Of a stretch of 64,000 nucleotides of DNA, positions 32,891 through 45,038 are shown in pieces. Source of the DNA: Heracleum sosnowskyi (taxonomy: Eukaryota > Streptophyta > Magnoliopsida > Apiales > Apiaceae); NCBI GenBank assembly GCA_030848705.1, contig CM061238.1:30534655-30598654 (forward strand), given 5' to 3'. Each line of letters starts with the position of its first letter. Within the stretch, counting starts at the first letter, position 1. The notes under the pieces were generated by a model. It was not told the origin of the DNA, searched no databases, and saw nothing but the letters and a program-made list of their open reading frames with translations. Both the position numbers and the translations under genes were made by a program.

Positions 32891-35800
32891 ATGGCCCCCA
32901 AACAGACTCTCTCTCAAACAAACTTTGCTGGCATCTTTTCCCCAAATGATGCTGGTGACGATTTCAAAGGACTGGTGTTTTTCTTGAACAAGTCCTATCT
33001 TCGTTCAGCCATTACCTCAACTCCAATTCTCGACCTAGACAAACTTGAGGAATTTTGGCGAACTGCTGTTGCTCAAACTGAGGGTGAAAACCCAGCTATT
33101 GAATTCAAGATAAATGGGCAACAATACATTCTCACAGCTGAGGTCATCAATACTGCTCTTGGAATTACACTGGAAGAAGGACAACACTTTTCTCCACTTG
33201 CTAATGATGACACTCTGAAGAAGCTCTTCTTGAAGATTGGGTATGCAGGCCCTATTCTCGAAGAGGGAACAACCAAGTGGTACCCGTCTGGTGAAATGGA
33301 CAGGAAGTATCTAAGGAAGGAGTGGAGCATGATATTTGATGCAATGGTCAAGGTGTTCTCTACCAAGTCCACAGGCTGGAATGGGATACCTTCCTACATC
33401 AAGAAACTGACACATTCTCTTGTCCATGGATACAAGGTGAATGTTGGAGCTCTCCTCATGGCACAACTCAAAGCTGCCATAGGTAAGAAGGTATCACACT
33501 ACCCTCGCTTTCTTATGATGTGTATCAATTCTTTCTGTGATTTTAATACTGATGCCCCTCGTCTAAAGGTTTGCTCTGTCTTGAAAAAGAACACACACAC
33601 ACTGTTATCTTCACAGGATCTAAATGCACATATTCCACTTTGCTTCACTCAGCACATGGTTGATCAAGTGACCAACCCTGATTATCCATTACCCACTGGT
33701 TATGATTCTTTTTCTCTTGAGGATGAAGCTGGATTAGACCCAAATTCAGCTAACCCACATTCAACACCATACACTCAGCCTAGGCCCTCTAGACTTCCCA
33801 AAGCCCAAAGAGAAGCCTTGCAAGAATCCAGAAAAAGATCCTTAGAAGCTGATGTTGGTGGTAGCTCTGTTAGTCAAGAGGGAGACACTGCACCTAGTGC
33901 AGCAAATAAGGAAGGTAGTCACGAAGAACCCACAGTGGTTCCCCCTGAGCCTAAGAAGAAGAGAGCTAGGAGGACCAAAACCACTGTCAGCCACCCTGCA
34001 GTCTCCCAAAAGGCTGTAGAGGAAACCAGGGAAATAAACTCCTCCCTAGATGTGCCTTCTCAACAAGGTGCTTCTATTGAAATTGGCCTGTCTCCCAAGG
34101 CACCCTGTACAGAGTCTGCACAAACTCATGGTTCCCAACCTGAGATACCCCCACTTGAAGAAACACACAGTGAGTTAGGGCACAGTGAGGATTTCTCTAC
34201 TCCTATTGATGGTTCACATGTTTCATCTGTGAATCAGCCCCCACTCTCTACTACAATTTCACCTTCTTCCTTCCCTACACATTCTTTTGTTTCTTCTCCA
34301 CAACCTAGAGAAGGGGACAGTCCCAACCCTTCAGGTTTTGATCATCCATCTCCAATCATGGATGAGCCCCCATCTAGTGGTCCACAAGAACCCATTTCTC
34401 AAAGTGAGATGGACACCACTCCTCCAAACACTGAGCTAGGGCAAAGTGGTATTTTGTCAGAAAATGAAACAGCCAACACTTTGTCTGACCTCCAAGGAGC
34501 ATCTTACCTTCAGGAAGATGCTGTCACAGCCTCTGTTGCTGTCAAAGACACTGGGGATGCTACTGTCCTGGGCACAGCTACTGTCAAAGGTGGAGAGAAA
34601 GATACTGTCACTACAGAACATACTGTCACTCCACCTCCCAAAGATGCTGTCATGCCAGAACCTGCTGTCCAGACTACACCTGACAGTACCATTCCTACTC
34701 AGTATGCTGTCAAGCCCTCCCAGCCTAATTTTGATGCTGTACTGGTTGAGGATGCCTCTGATGATGACCTACCTCTTGCTAAACTCCTAAAGGTACATTC
34801 TAAATCTTCTCCTTCCATGCATGTTAGTACTGCTCATACCCATGCATCTAGGTTGAGTGAGGGTGTGCAAAAGAAAAGAGAGATAAAAGAAAAGAGAGGT
34901 GAGCATACAAATGAGAGGCAGCCAAATGAGCTGGCAAAAGGAGAGGGACTTGAGCATGTCTAGAGAGATATTGAGGGAGCCCACATTATTCAGGCCCTAG
35001 GCCTTGAGAGTCAAACTGTGAGGGGTGATGAGATCACTCAAAAACACCCTGAGAGTGTGAGAACCCCCATAGCCTCCAAGCCCCTGTCTTTTCCTTCCCC
35101 TCCACGAAGGTTAAGGTCTGGTGGCCCCTCTGCTACTTTTGGTGACAGGATTGCAGCTCTTGAAGGGCAGTGTATTACTTTGGACTCCAAACTGGACTCT
35201 CTCTCTCAACTGGTGGTTGATGGTTTTGCTGCTACTCAACTCTCTATTCAGTTCCTAACTTATTCAGTTCCTAACTGACCTGGTAGCTGCCAACTCAACT
35301 AAGGGGGAGAAGGTAGCAAGATCAGAATCTTTGCCTATTCAAGAATCAGGTGGAACTCAGGGGGAGCCTGTAGCTGTGAAGACCAGAGGGGGAGCTAAAA
35401 GGAAAGCAATGTCTAAGGGGGAGCAAGTCAAACCAAGCAGTGCAAAATCACAGGATAAAGCTGAACAGCCTGTTGAAATGGAAATGGATGGAGAAAGGGT
35501 GTTAATGTCAAAGGAAACTCAAGATGCATTGCACAGAAGACCTGCATCTAGACATCCAATCTTGCCTCCTGTGGTGATTAGAGAACCTATTCAAGAAACT
35601 CAAGAAACTGCTCTGCACAAGAAATGGAGAGAAATGGAGGAACAAAACAAACTTGGGAAAGGTAAAGGGAAACTGCCTGAATCCATCCATAAAGGAACTA
35701 CTTGGTCCAACGGTACTGAGTATGATCAAGAGGAAGCCAATGTCTTGATGGTGGATTACAGGGAGAGCACATTACACAACCATGACAGTGAGTTTAGCAG

Positions 35801-37952
35801 TTTGGTGGAAGAAGCAATGAATGCTCCTAGCAACCGTCCAACCAACACCACAAAACTGTTAAAGGAGCAAATTATCAGTGTCAGTGTAATGGTGAATGAT
35901 GAGAAAAGATGGGCTGTAAGTATTTATCTAACTTCTGGCATATCTTATTTCATCACAATGCAGCTATTGCAGAGTCTGCCAGCAAAGGTGTTGTGTGCTT
36001 TGAAGGGAAAGATTAGGGCAACTCAAACACCATTCAATGAAATATTGGATATGCAAATCCAGAACCTGATCATACAGAAACTACCTGAAGTCTACTCAAA
36101 TCCACCAAGTGTTTTCTACAGATCTGAAACTAAGGATGGCACAAGAAGGAACAGCTTCATGAATATTGGTAGCCCATCCAAAATGGAAACCAAGTCAATT
36201 CTGAAGGTACTAGATGAAATACTCAGTTCAAATGCCAATCCAGGAAGAGTTCATGCTGTTCAAGAAATCTACAAAATGCTGGTGTTGAGAGACAAGGCAC
36301 TGGGAGCTAGAATGAAGGAGCTAATCACTAGAGCCAATGCCAAAAGAAATGATCAAGGTGGAAGTTGCTTCTATAACATTCCTCCCCATGATGATGATGA
36401 TGATGATGATGAAGATGGTAAGGATGGAGGTGGTGAAGCTTCTGGAAATGCTGGAAATGCTGGTGGAAGTAATTCTGGGAATACTGGTATTCAATCTCAG
36501 AATGAAGGCAATGAAGAAACTCCTAGCCAGGAAAAGAAAGATGCTGGTGCAACAGATGAAGAGGAGTCAAGAATACTGGAAGCTTTGGAGGCAAGCATTC
36601 TTAGATGTGCTATTGATTGCATAAATGCTGAAAAAGATGCTGTCACCAAAGGTACTGTCGACAAGGATACTGTAATAGAAGATGCTGTCGACAAGGATAC
36701 TGTCAAGGAAGGTTCTGTCAAGGATGAAACCAAAGCTGCTGTCAAGCCCAAGAGACTGAAAGCTAAAGCAAAGGCATGGTTTACTAGACAGAAACCAACA
36801 GGGAAGCACAAGTACTCAGGAAAGGAAAAGGCCACTGGATTTGGCAGGAATCTCAAAAAGCCAATTCAATCAATTCCTCCCAACAGTCTTAAGATTCAAC
36901 AAATGAAATCAAAAGAAATTAAGAGTGTTGAGGTTAAGCTGGATGCAAATCAAGAGGCCACTGAGTACATTCTGTGGTGGGAAGAATCAAGGTCTGCCAA
37001 GATTGACAAGGACTTCAATCTGGTAGCCACATCAACCAAGAACAGCACATCAACCATAGATAAAAGAAGAATTGATTTCTTCTACCTGGAAAGAATGGTA
37101 GAGTTGCTGGAGAGCTATGATAATGTTTCAGAGGCTGTCATGGAACATGTTCTAAAATATCAGGCAGATAGGGATGCTGAATTTTATCAGAAATTTGGCT
37201 ATAACTTTGCAGATTTTGATGATGCTGATATTCTTACTGATCTCCCAGCCTCTCCTATACCATACCACTGGTACTATGAGTTTGATGACTCACCCACAGA
37301 AGAAGGGCAAGCCCAACCAACTCAGGAAGGGCAACCCAAGCCAAGCAAAGGACCTGAATCTTCTGCATATTCTCAAGCTCAGACAGAACTTGATAAGAAG
37401 GAAGCTGAATTACTAGAAATTCACAAGGCCTCTAACAAGGCAGAAAGTGAAGCTCCAAATTATCAACCATATATGCTGGAAAATCCCCTAAGAGTCAAGT
37501 TCCTAAAAGAAGAAATCTATGTTTGCAGCTTGCATAAGCTTAAAACATCCACTCTGAAGGATTTACAGTATATGGTAGCTGGTTCAATTCATCCCTTGGA
37601 ACAGATTTGTTCTAATGAGATAGAGAAGTTATTGGAAGGGAGAAAAGGAGAAGACTCAAAGCTGGACAAGCAAAGAAGGAAGTCTCTCAATGCTTATCCT
37701 GGAAGAAGATTCAAGCTCATTAATGAAGAACTTCATTTCAGAACCTATCCATATGATATAGAGCAATGGCTGAATCTCAGGGATGTCAGCTCTCTCATAT
37801 CCCCTTCCATAAAGAAGATCATTGATGAAGTAGAGGATGATGCAGTGTCTGCTGCTGAAATTTCTCTTGTAGAAAGTCTAAGAAGCTGCTTGGCAGAAGC
37901 TCTCAAAAGAGAGGATGCAGCAAGACAGAAGAGGAAATCTCAAGCTAAGTGA
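32891..37952 (+). pseudogene. B2 long extra 3' ORF, two lesions
   Basis: This is a frame of about 1,690 codons from MAPKQTLSQTNF to KKSQAK-type basic ends. TAG at 34961-34963 (CAG in B1) and a 16-base tandem duplication near 35250-35275, which shifts the frame, split it into three open pieces. The N-terminal domain (about residues 20-230) is a plant retrotransposon accessory type. The middle is P/S/T-rich with KKKRARR basic runs. A D/G-rich linker follows near 36380-36490, then a C-terminal domain with RRIDFFYLERMVELLE. I see no signal peptide or membrane segment, so I do not call it an envelope protein. Confidence 0.78.
35303..35423 (+). repeat. Cluster of four GGGGGAG tracts in the B2 extra ORF
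   Basis: The tracts lie at 35303, 35360, 35388 and 35417, in the same arrangement as B1. Each matches the core of the 3' polypurine tract at 38033-38039. Confidence 0.85.
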
Positions 37953-38028
37953 AAATTCTTGAATTCTGATCTTGTTAGTTAAGTTGTCAGCACATATTGT
38001 AAATTTGCTGTTATTTTCCATAAAAACA

Positions 38029-38041
38029 AATTGGGGGAGAT
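38029..38041 (+). promoter_or_regulatory. B2 3' polypurine tract
   Basis: AATTGGGGGAGAT immediately precedes the 3' LTR. It is the expected plus-strand primer site. Confidence 0.93.
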
Positions 38042-39096
38042 TGTTGGGATTTATGGGTGATAGCATAGAAACATCTTAACTTTGATTGTACTTAATTTTT
38101 TAAATTAAGTAGAACATACTGTCATAGCCAAAGTATGTTCTTGTAATCAGTATGTAATGTTATTCTAGTTGTATTGTTTGAAAGAAGTTCACTTATGTGT
38201 TCAAGCCTCAAAGAATGCTTTTTGGATGACAACATGAATAAAGGTTACTGTCCTAAAGCTGTGACAGTAAGATTACAAGAAGACAGAATGTTGCAAGTCA
38301 CGACAGCATATTCACTCTGACAGCAACATTGGCGGAAGACTACGCGACAGCAACTATTGCCCTCGACAGCAAGTTTGGGATCCTCGACAGCACTCTATGC
38401 GGGGAACTCATACTGTCACCAAAAGATCATTCCTGTGACAGCAAGCTTTGCGGCAAAAGTAACTGTCTCAATAAAGATCCTTATGCTAGGTATCTTTCTC
38501 AGTCAAATCCCGTGACAGTTTAAATGTTCAAGAAACAGGCGTGATGCAGCATCCCTAAGCTGCACCAAGTCTGCAAGACTACGACAGAAGCTTCAAGGCA
38601 CTACAAATCAAAAGTGAATCAATTCAAGAGCAAGGTCAAGTCTTTATCTGCTGAATTGGTTTAGCTGGAAATAGAATGAATCTAGGTTGCTTTCTTTGTA
38701 ATGTATATCTGACATGTTAGCAATTTAGGAAAGTCACATGGGTAAGACAATCTGTAAGAAGCTGCCACTTGACAGTGACAGCAGCTTCACAAACCCGTGA
38801 CTGATAGTGATAGGGTTAGTCCTATACCTTCTATCAACTCATTCTAGAATAGTAACGAAGACAAGCAAGTGTCTTTGAAGAAAACCCGAAGCTCGAGAAT
38901 TCTTTCTTGAGGTTGTAGCAACACTTTGCAAAATAAATAAAACATTTATTTTGTGAATCTTGTTCTTACTTAATACTGTTCGTGATTGCATATATTGCTG
39001 ATAACGTTTAATCTTGATTTTAGTTGTTGAAATTTAGATTGAATTTTATCAGTATTGCATTCATCCCCCCCCTTCTGCAATACACAAGGACTAACA
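38042..39096 (+). repeat. B2 3' LTR
   Basis: 1055 bp, with two visible differences from the 5' LTR. An apparent ORF at 38329-38523 is the same motif read-through seen in the other LTR. Confidence 0.95.
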
Positions 39097-39101
39097 AGGG
39101 C

Positions 39102-40050
39102 TAATAAGGATTTTGATCTGATAGCCTCATCACTCAGTGGTAACATGATGGCAATGGATAAAAGAAGAATTGACTTCTTCTACCTGGAAAGGATGGTAGA
39201 GTTGCTGGAAAGCTATGATAATGTTCCAGAGTCTGTCATGGAACATATTCTGAAATATCAGGCTGATAGGGATGCTGAATTTTATCAGAAATTTGGCTAC
39301 AACTTTGTAGATTTTGATGATGCTGATATTCTCACTGATCTACCACCCTCCCCTATACCATACCACTGGTACTATGAGTTTGATGATTTTCCCAATCCAG
39401 AAGGGGAAACCATACCAACTCAGGAAGAACAACCAATGCCAAGCCAAGGACCTGAATCTTCTCAATATTCTCACTATCAATCAGAACTTGATAAGAAGGA
39501 AGCTGAACTCCTGGAAAGATGCAAGACTGCCAACAAGGCAGAAAGTGAAACTCCAAATTATCAAACATGTATGCTGGAAGGTCCCTTAAGAATCAAGTAC
39601 CTAAAAGAAGAAATCTATGTTTGCAGCTTGCACAAGCTAAAAACAACTATTCTGAAGGACCTACAGTATATGGTAGCTGGATCAATTCATCCCTTGGAGC
39701 AGATCTGTTCTGATGAGATAGAGGGAGTATTGGAAAGGAGAAAAGGAGAAAACTCAAAACTGGACAAGCGAAGGATGACCTCTCTCAATGCTTATCCTGG
39801 TAGCAGATTCAAACTCATTAATGAAGAACTCCACTTCAGAAGCTATCCATTTGATCAGGAGCAATGGATGAATCTCAGGGATGCTTGTATCTTTCTCTCT
39901 CCTACTGCCAAGAAGATCCTTGAAGAAATAGAAGATGCTGCAGTCACTCCTGCTGAAATCTCACTTGTAGAAGGTCTAAGAAACTGCATGGCAGAAGCTC
40001 TCAAAAGAGAGGATGCAGCAAGACAGAAGAAGAAATCTCAAGCTAAGTGA
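39102..40050 (+). pseudogene. B1 extra 3' ORF, last part
   Basis: It resumes the B1 reading after B2 with KDFDLIAS, then KRRIDFFYLERMVELLES, and ends SQAK before a stop at 40048-40050. It matches residues at 37010-37952 of B2. It is open throughout on its own. Confidence 0.88.
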
Positions 40051-40142
40051 AAATTCTTAATCTATTCTGATCTTGTTAGTTAAGTTGTCAGCATATATTG
40101 TAAATTTGTTGTTATTGTCCATAAAAACAAATTGGGGGAGAT

Positions 40143-41198
40143 TGTTAGGATTTATGGGTGATAGCATAGAAACAACTTAACTCTTTATGTACTTAATTTC
40201 TAATTAAGTAGAACATTCTATCACAGCCAAAGAATGTTCTTGTAATCAATATGCAATGTCATTTTAGTTGTGTAATTTGGAAGAAGTTCACTTTCTGTGT
40301 TCAAGCCTCAAAGAATGCATTCTAGATGACAGCATGAATAAAAGTTACTGTCATAAGCATTGACAGTAAGATTACAAGAAGACAGAATGTTGCAAGTCAC
40401 GACAGCATATTCACTCTGACAGCAACATTGGCGGAAGACTACGCGACAACAACTTTAGCCCTCGACAGCAAGTTTGGAAGCCTCGACAGCACACTGTTCG
40501 GGGAACTCATACTGTCACCAAAAGCACATTCCTGTGACAGCAAGCTTTGCGGCAAAAGTAACTGTCTCGAGAAAGATCTTTGTTCTAGGTATCTTTCTCA
40601 GTCAAATCCCGTGATAGTCTCAATGTTCAAGAAACATGTGTGTTGCAGTATCCTTAAGCTGCACCAGGTCTCCAAGACTACGACAGAAGCTTCAAGCACT
40701 GCAAACAAAGCGAATCAATTCAAGAGCAAGGTCAAGTCTCTATTTGCTGAATTGTGTTAGCTGGAAATAGAATGAATCTAGGTTGCTTTCTTTATAATGT
40801 ATATCTGACATTGTTAGCAATTTAGGAAAGTCACATGGGAAGACACTTTGTAAGAAGCTGCCACTTGATAATGACAGCAGCTTCACAAACCCGTGTTGAC
40901 AGTGATAGGATTAGTTTTAATACTTAGACTATCAATTCATTCTAAAAAGGCAATCGAAGACAAGCAAGTGTCTTGGAGAAACCCGAAGCTCAAGAATTCT
41001 CTCTTGAGGTTGTAGCAACACTTTGCAAAATAAATAAAAACATTTATTTTGTGAATCCTGTCTTTAGATCATACTGTTAGTGAATGCACACTTCTTATTG
41101 ATAACATTAAATCTTGATTTTGGTTGTTGAAATTGAGATTGAATTTTATCATTATTGCATTCATCCCCCCCCCCTTCTGCAATACACGAGGACCAACA
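40143..41198 (+). repeat. B1 3' LTR
   Basis: About 1056 bp from TGTTAGGATTT to GACCAACA, preceded by the tract TTGGGGGAGAT. It is the same family as the B2 LTRs but clearly diverged. I count 14 CTGTC/GACAG words; some words present in B2 are mutated here (for example GTGATAGTC for GTGACAGTT). The ORF at 40428-40760 is not supported. Confidence 0.92.
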
Positions 41199-41302
41199 AT
41201 AACTCAACCCATTTAAACAGATAAAACATTTAATAAATCTTTATATGAAATAAAATTTCATTTCAGATCAAATATTAACACGTAATTTTCCCGGATCTTA
41301 CA
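41199..41302. repeat. Element E: 3' end of an unidentified LTR
   Basis: About 104 AT-rich bases end TTTTCCCGGATCTTACA, a common ending of gypsy chromovirus LTRs. Immediately afterwards an integrase frame of element D begins mid-domain. The simplest reading is that B1 sits inside an LTR that had itself inserted into D. Confidence 0.4.
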
Positions 41303-41911
41303 CGCGACCTTAACATCAAGCACTCCAAGGCTTCGGTGGCATATCCTCAAGCCAATGGTCAGGTGGAAGTCACTAATAGAATCATTCTCCAAGGACTTAA
41401 AAAACGACTTCAAGAGCAACCCCGCTCATGGGCAGACGAGCTCCCCAATGTGTTATGGTCTTATCGAACCACACCAAGAACTTCCACGGGCGAAACTCCA
41501 TTCAGGCTGGCGTATGGCACAGACGCCGTTATCCCTCTAGAAACAAGTCTTCAGTCACCCAGAATTGATCTCTTTGACCCCGCGGCCTCAATAGAGGGAC
41601 TTCGCCTCGACAATGACCTACTGGAGGAGGTCAGGGAAGAGGCCAACTCGGGTACAGCACGTCATCAGAAGGCGGTGGCCAAGTACTTCGACAAGAAAGT
41701 AAAAACTAAAAATTTTCAGGTTAACGACCTAGTCTTGAGGGAGTCCGCCTCATCTCAGCCGACTGTCACTGGGAAGTTCAAGGCACCTTGGGAAGGCCCA
41801 TACAAAATCTCTAAAATTCTACGACCAGGTACCTATGAGCTCGCCCAGCTCGACGGTGTACCAGTGAAGAACACATGGAATGCAATCCACTTGAAGAGGT
41901 TTTTCCCATGA
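41303..41911 (+). pseudogene. Element D integrase, C-terminal part
   Basis: The frame opens DLNIKHSKASVAYPQANGQ, with the integrase segment after the second catalytic Asp. It contains the Glu of QVEVTNR, the motif WSYRTTPR-STGETPF and the C-terminal fold around LVLRES and KGPYKI-like residues, and it ends HLKRFFP. There is no chromodomain, as expected for Tat. It is truncated on the left by inserted DNA; the rest has no stop. Confidence 0.9.
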
Positions 41912-42353
41912 ACAAGGGAAAAGTGGCACAATTAATGCTTTTTATTAAGTTATTTCCAATCAAGCCCAGTTAAAGACATGTTCTCCTAAACTTTCAGCAT
42001 TTATATTTAAGTATGATTCACGCACTATTTCCGCAAATGTTGGGGTATTCATGTCAAGAATCAAATTACCACAAGTCTACCTACACTTACAATACCAGAT
42101 ACACTTGCTTATAAAGACAGAACTATCAGGACATGTTATACTATTGGAAATCGCCAAGTCAGTAAAGTAACAGCAAATAGGGTACAAGACCATAAAACTG
42201 ACAATACTTTGACAAAACCAAAACACGTCTAAACCATAAAACGAACCCTAAGAAAAGCGTGTCTAAATCATAGTTATGATAAAACGTTAACAAATGTCAA
42301 CAACACATGACATCCGAAGTGAGAAGTACAAAGTTACGGGGCATTCCCCGCCT
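41912..42353. other. Element D spacer between integrase and antisense ORF
   Basis: 442 bases without a convincing ORF on either strand. It would hold the termination region of the antisense transcript. Confidence 0.5.
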
Positions 42354-44599
42354 TCAACTGGGCAACTCACCAGGCTCCATGACCTCCGTCTGCCGAGCTA
42401 AGTCCGCGCAGAAATCGTCAAATGAATGACCTGCCATATCTAGCCCAGCCGCGACGGCTCGGGAATAGCAACGTTCGTACCTAGCCTCGAGGCCATTTGC
42501 AATCTCCTCCACGCCTTTATCCACCTCGGCCTTCAAAACGTCGACCTCCTTCGCAAGGACGTCCCGTTCACCCCGGCAGTGGTCGAGGTTGGAGCTCATC
42601 TCATCGTTCTCTTTCTATTTCGAATCAAGGAGTTTCCTCCCTCCCTCCAGCTCTTCCGTTAGCTTTCCAATCGCCCGGGTAGCCTCGCCATTCTCCATCT
42701 TCAGTTTGTCAAACTCAATAGACAGTTCTTTCACACGCGACTCAGCGTCAGAAGCTCGCTTTTCCGCTGCAGCCCGCTGCTCTTTCATCACAGTCATCTC
42801 CCGTAGAGATTCAGACCGCCATTGACCATCCACATCGGCCCGATATTCTCGGACGATGTACTTCATGTCGGCGAGGAACTGAAATAAAGGTTGAAGAGCA
42901 CGTTGATCACGATATCACGACAGAGTAATAAACAAAATGAATTAAGTTGCAATGGAAACAAAAGGATACCCGTCCCACGCGCGTTAGGCAGCGATCAGCG
43001 ACCTCAGTCCGGGAACGGTCCACATAAGAGCTAAAATCCTGAGGCAGGTCGAAGGCCTCAAAAACCTGCCAAACATGGGATATGGTTAACGAAACAATAT
43101 GACGGGTTAACAAGATAACACGATGAAATTTAAACAAAACATACCCGTAGTGGCACGTGCGAGCCCGCAGTCCACCGTTCGAAAGGCTGAATCTCGAAGC
43201 GGGCTGGTTCCACAGCGGCCTCGGGTTGCAAAATGGAAGGTCGTTCACCACCTCGCAACCCAGTAAACGTTATTGACTTCACGACCCCAGGTTTCAATAA
43301 TTCCTGCCCTCGTCTGACAGTGACCGTCTCGGAGACGTCATTTCCCACATCGACACGCGCCCTCTTGCGGTCACGGGGCACCAGTTCAGTATTCGTGCCC
43401 TGATCTAAGCTAGCATCTTCGTTGATTTCCACGACCGGCACGAACTCCAAGGTCGTCTGTCGGCCGACACCTACTCCGGATCCACTCCCACCATGATTCG
43501 ATTCTGGGTTACCTCGCGACGTCTCAGAACGAGGCCTTTTAGCAAGCAATTCCAATGCCTTATCCATCTCGTCTTTCAAGCCTCCGTCTAGCACTTGTCT
43601 CAGAGATCGACCAGAAACTGAAACACAACGATATAAAAAAGAATAAGATTAGCAGTAATCCTAGAACACAAGATAATAAAATTTAACCAACAGCTAAGTT
43701 GCCTTACGGTTGTGACTCCCTAAAAACGACTCATCCTTCAACTGCGACCAGTCATAGGGCGACCAAGACCCTAAGAAAGTCCTTAAAAAGAGAGCGTTAT
43801 ATTTACTAAGACCATTTAGAAGGTCAATGGTTTCCTTAGGCACAGCCCGACATGAAGGCACGAATTCCAGATCCTTTCCATACCAGAACAACCATCGACC
43901 ATGCCAGCCATGGTTCGATGACTTCACATTTACGAGGCGAACCCCAGCTCGCTTATAAAAGTAAACCTGACCACGAGTATAATGAATACTGTAGATAGAA
44001 AAGAACAAATTCAAGGACGGTAACCTATTGACCTCGGCACAGCGAGCTATGAAGCCGCTTATCTGCGCGATGGCATTTGGGGTCATTTGAGCCACCCCAC
44101 ACCCAATGGCTTCAAACATACACAAGAAGAAGGGATGCAGAGGTAGACGCAATCCATAATCAAAGTGGATTAAAGGTATGCCATGCATCCCATACTCAGG
44201 CATAACCCATATCCGGTCATCGGGGTTGGGGATCTCGCATCGATAACCCCCCACAGATAGGTCGACCCAATTCTTATCTATATCTACTCGTAGTGAGGGA
44301 TTTGAGAAAATACTGGACATGTGAAGACTAGCGTTATCGTTAAATTCTAAACGACCAGAGGCGAGAGCTTCCTCAACTACCCTCTCGCGCTCGGCTGTGG
44401 TACCGGGAGTCAAAGGAGGCGACTCATGAGCCTCCTCCTTCCCCTCGTCCCCAGAGAAACTAAACCCTGAGCCAGTTTCGACATCAGGAAGATCTAAATG
44501 ATCCAAATTGAAAGGGGGATCGAGAGCTTGACCTACCGGTGAGTTTATATGAGAATCTTGACTAACAGTGGCTTCAGACGAATGTGATGGGATAGACAT
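42354..44599 (-). pseudogene. Element D antisense extra ORF, four exons, one nonsense codon
   Basis: The exons are 44599-43708, 43617-43145, 43065-42970 and 42878-42354. All three introns have GT and AG ends (donors GTAAGG, GTATGT, GTATCC), and the phases join into one frame of 662 codons. Exon 1 encodes an acidic N-terminus starting MSIPSHSSEATV and then a domain typical of the Pfam putative gypsy-type transposon family (LRLPLHPFFLCMFEAIG, then GWHGRWLFWYG). Exon 2 is basic and S/T-rich. Exon 4 is a long coiled coil. TAG at 42615-42617 interrupts the coiled coil. The gene is opposite to the element's own pol. A frame continues upstream of the chosen ATG but is poor in this composition. Confidence 0.72.
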
Positions 44600-45038
44600 G
44601 GTATGGAATACTAGCAATAACGGAAAGTAAGACAATTTTTTTTTAAAAAAAAGAGAGCACAAAAATATGGGAAAACGAGAGAAAAAGGGGGTGCACCTGT
44701 GGGAGAGAAGAAACGATAGTGGACAAAACAGCTTCACAAACCACTACGGAGAAAGGAAACGCTACCCAATGCAAGGGAAGTTGAAACGCCACAGCTAAAC
44801 TCCGGGTTCCGTACAGTTGGCAAAAAATAAAAAACCGCTATAACAAATAGTTATGGTGAAAAACACAAAAATACAGAAAAAACAATTCGCGATTACACTT
44901 ATTTTATTCCTTTATTTCTTAATTTTGCGGATAAATTAATTTTTCTCACTCTCGCTATTTTACCTTTTTTTTATTTTTGGCTTATATTTCATGGACCAGT
45001 TAATCTAAAAGATATAGCTCCTAACAAGGGGGGACAAA
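44600..45038. other. Region between antisense ORF and 3' LTR of D
   Basis: No ORF is visible. It should contain the promoter of the antisense gene and the polypurine tract of D. Poly-T/poly-A runs lie at about 44637-44654. Confidence 0.5.

Larger units (their letters stand above)
24579..39096 (+). mobile_element. Element B2: full-length 14.5-kb SIRE/Maximus-like copia retrotransposon
   Basis: It is complete: 1055-bp LTRs, a methionine-initiator primer-binding site, gag, pol, small ORF, long extra ORF, polypurine tract and AGGGC duplications. By eye the LTRs differ at only two positions (near 25150/38613 and 25350/38813), which at the commonly used rate of 1.3e-8 per site per year is of the order of 70,000 years. 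Despite this, pol, the small ORF and the extra ORF each carry disabling lesions. Confidence 0.95.
13680..41198 (+). mobile_element. Element B1: SIRE/Maximus-like Ty1/copia retrotransposon, split by B2
   Basis: B1 consists of 13680-24578 and 39102-41198; B2 with its duplication occupies the gap. It begins within gag, because A is inserted there, and its 5' LTR is left of the window. The order is gag, pol, small acidic ORF, long extra ORF, polypurine tract, 3' LTR. It is a sister of B2 and collinear throughout, but every major ORF is broken, and its LTR differs from that of B2 at many sites. Spans of 13-15 kb with an extra 3' ORF are typical of the SIRE/Maximus lineage. Confidence 0.9.

Noticed and set aside
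32891..37952. Calling the extra ORF an envelope gene, as sometimes done for SIRE-type elements
   Set aside because: I see no signal peptide, no membrane segment and no glycoprotein-like cysteine pattern. The N-terminal domain looks like a plant retrotransposon accessory domain.
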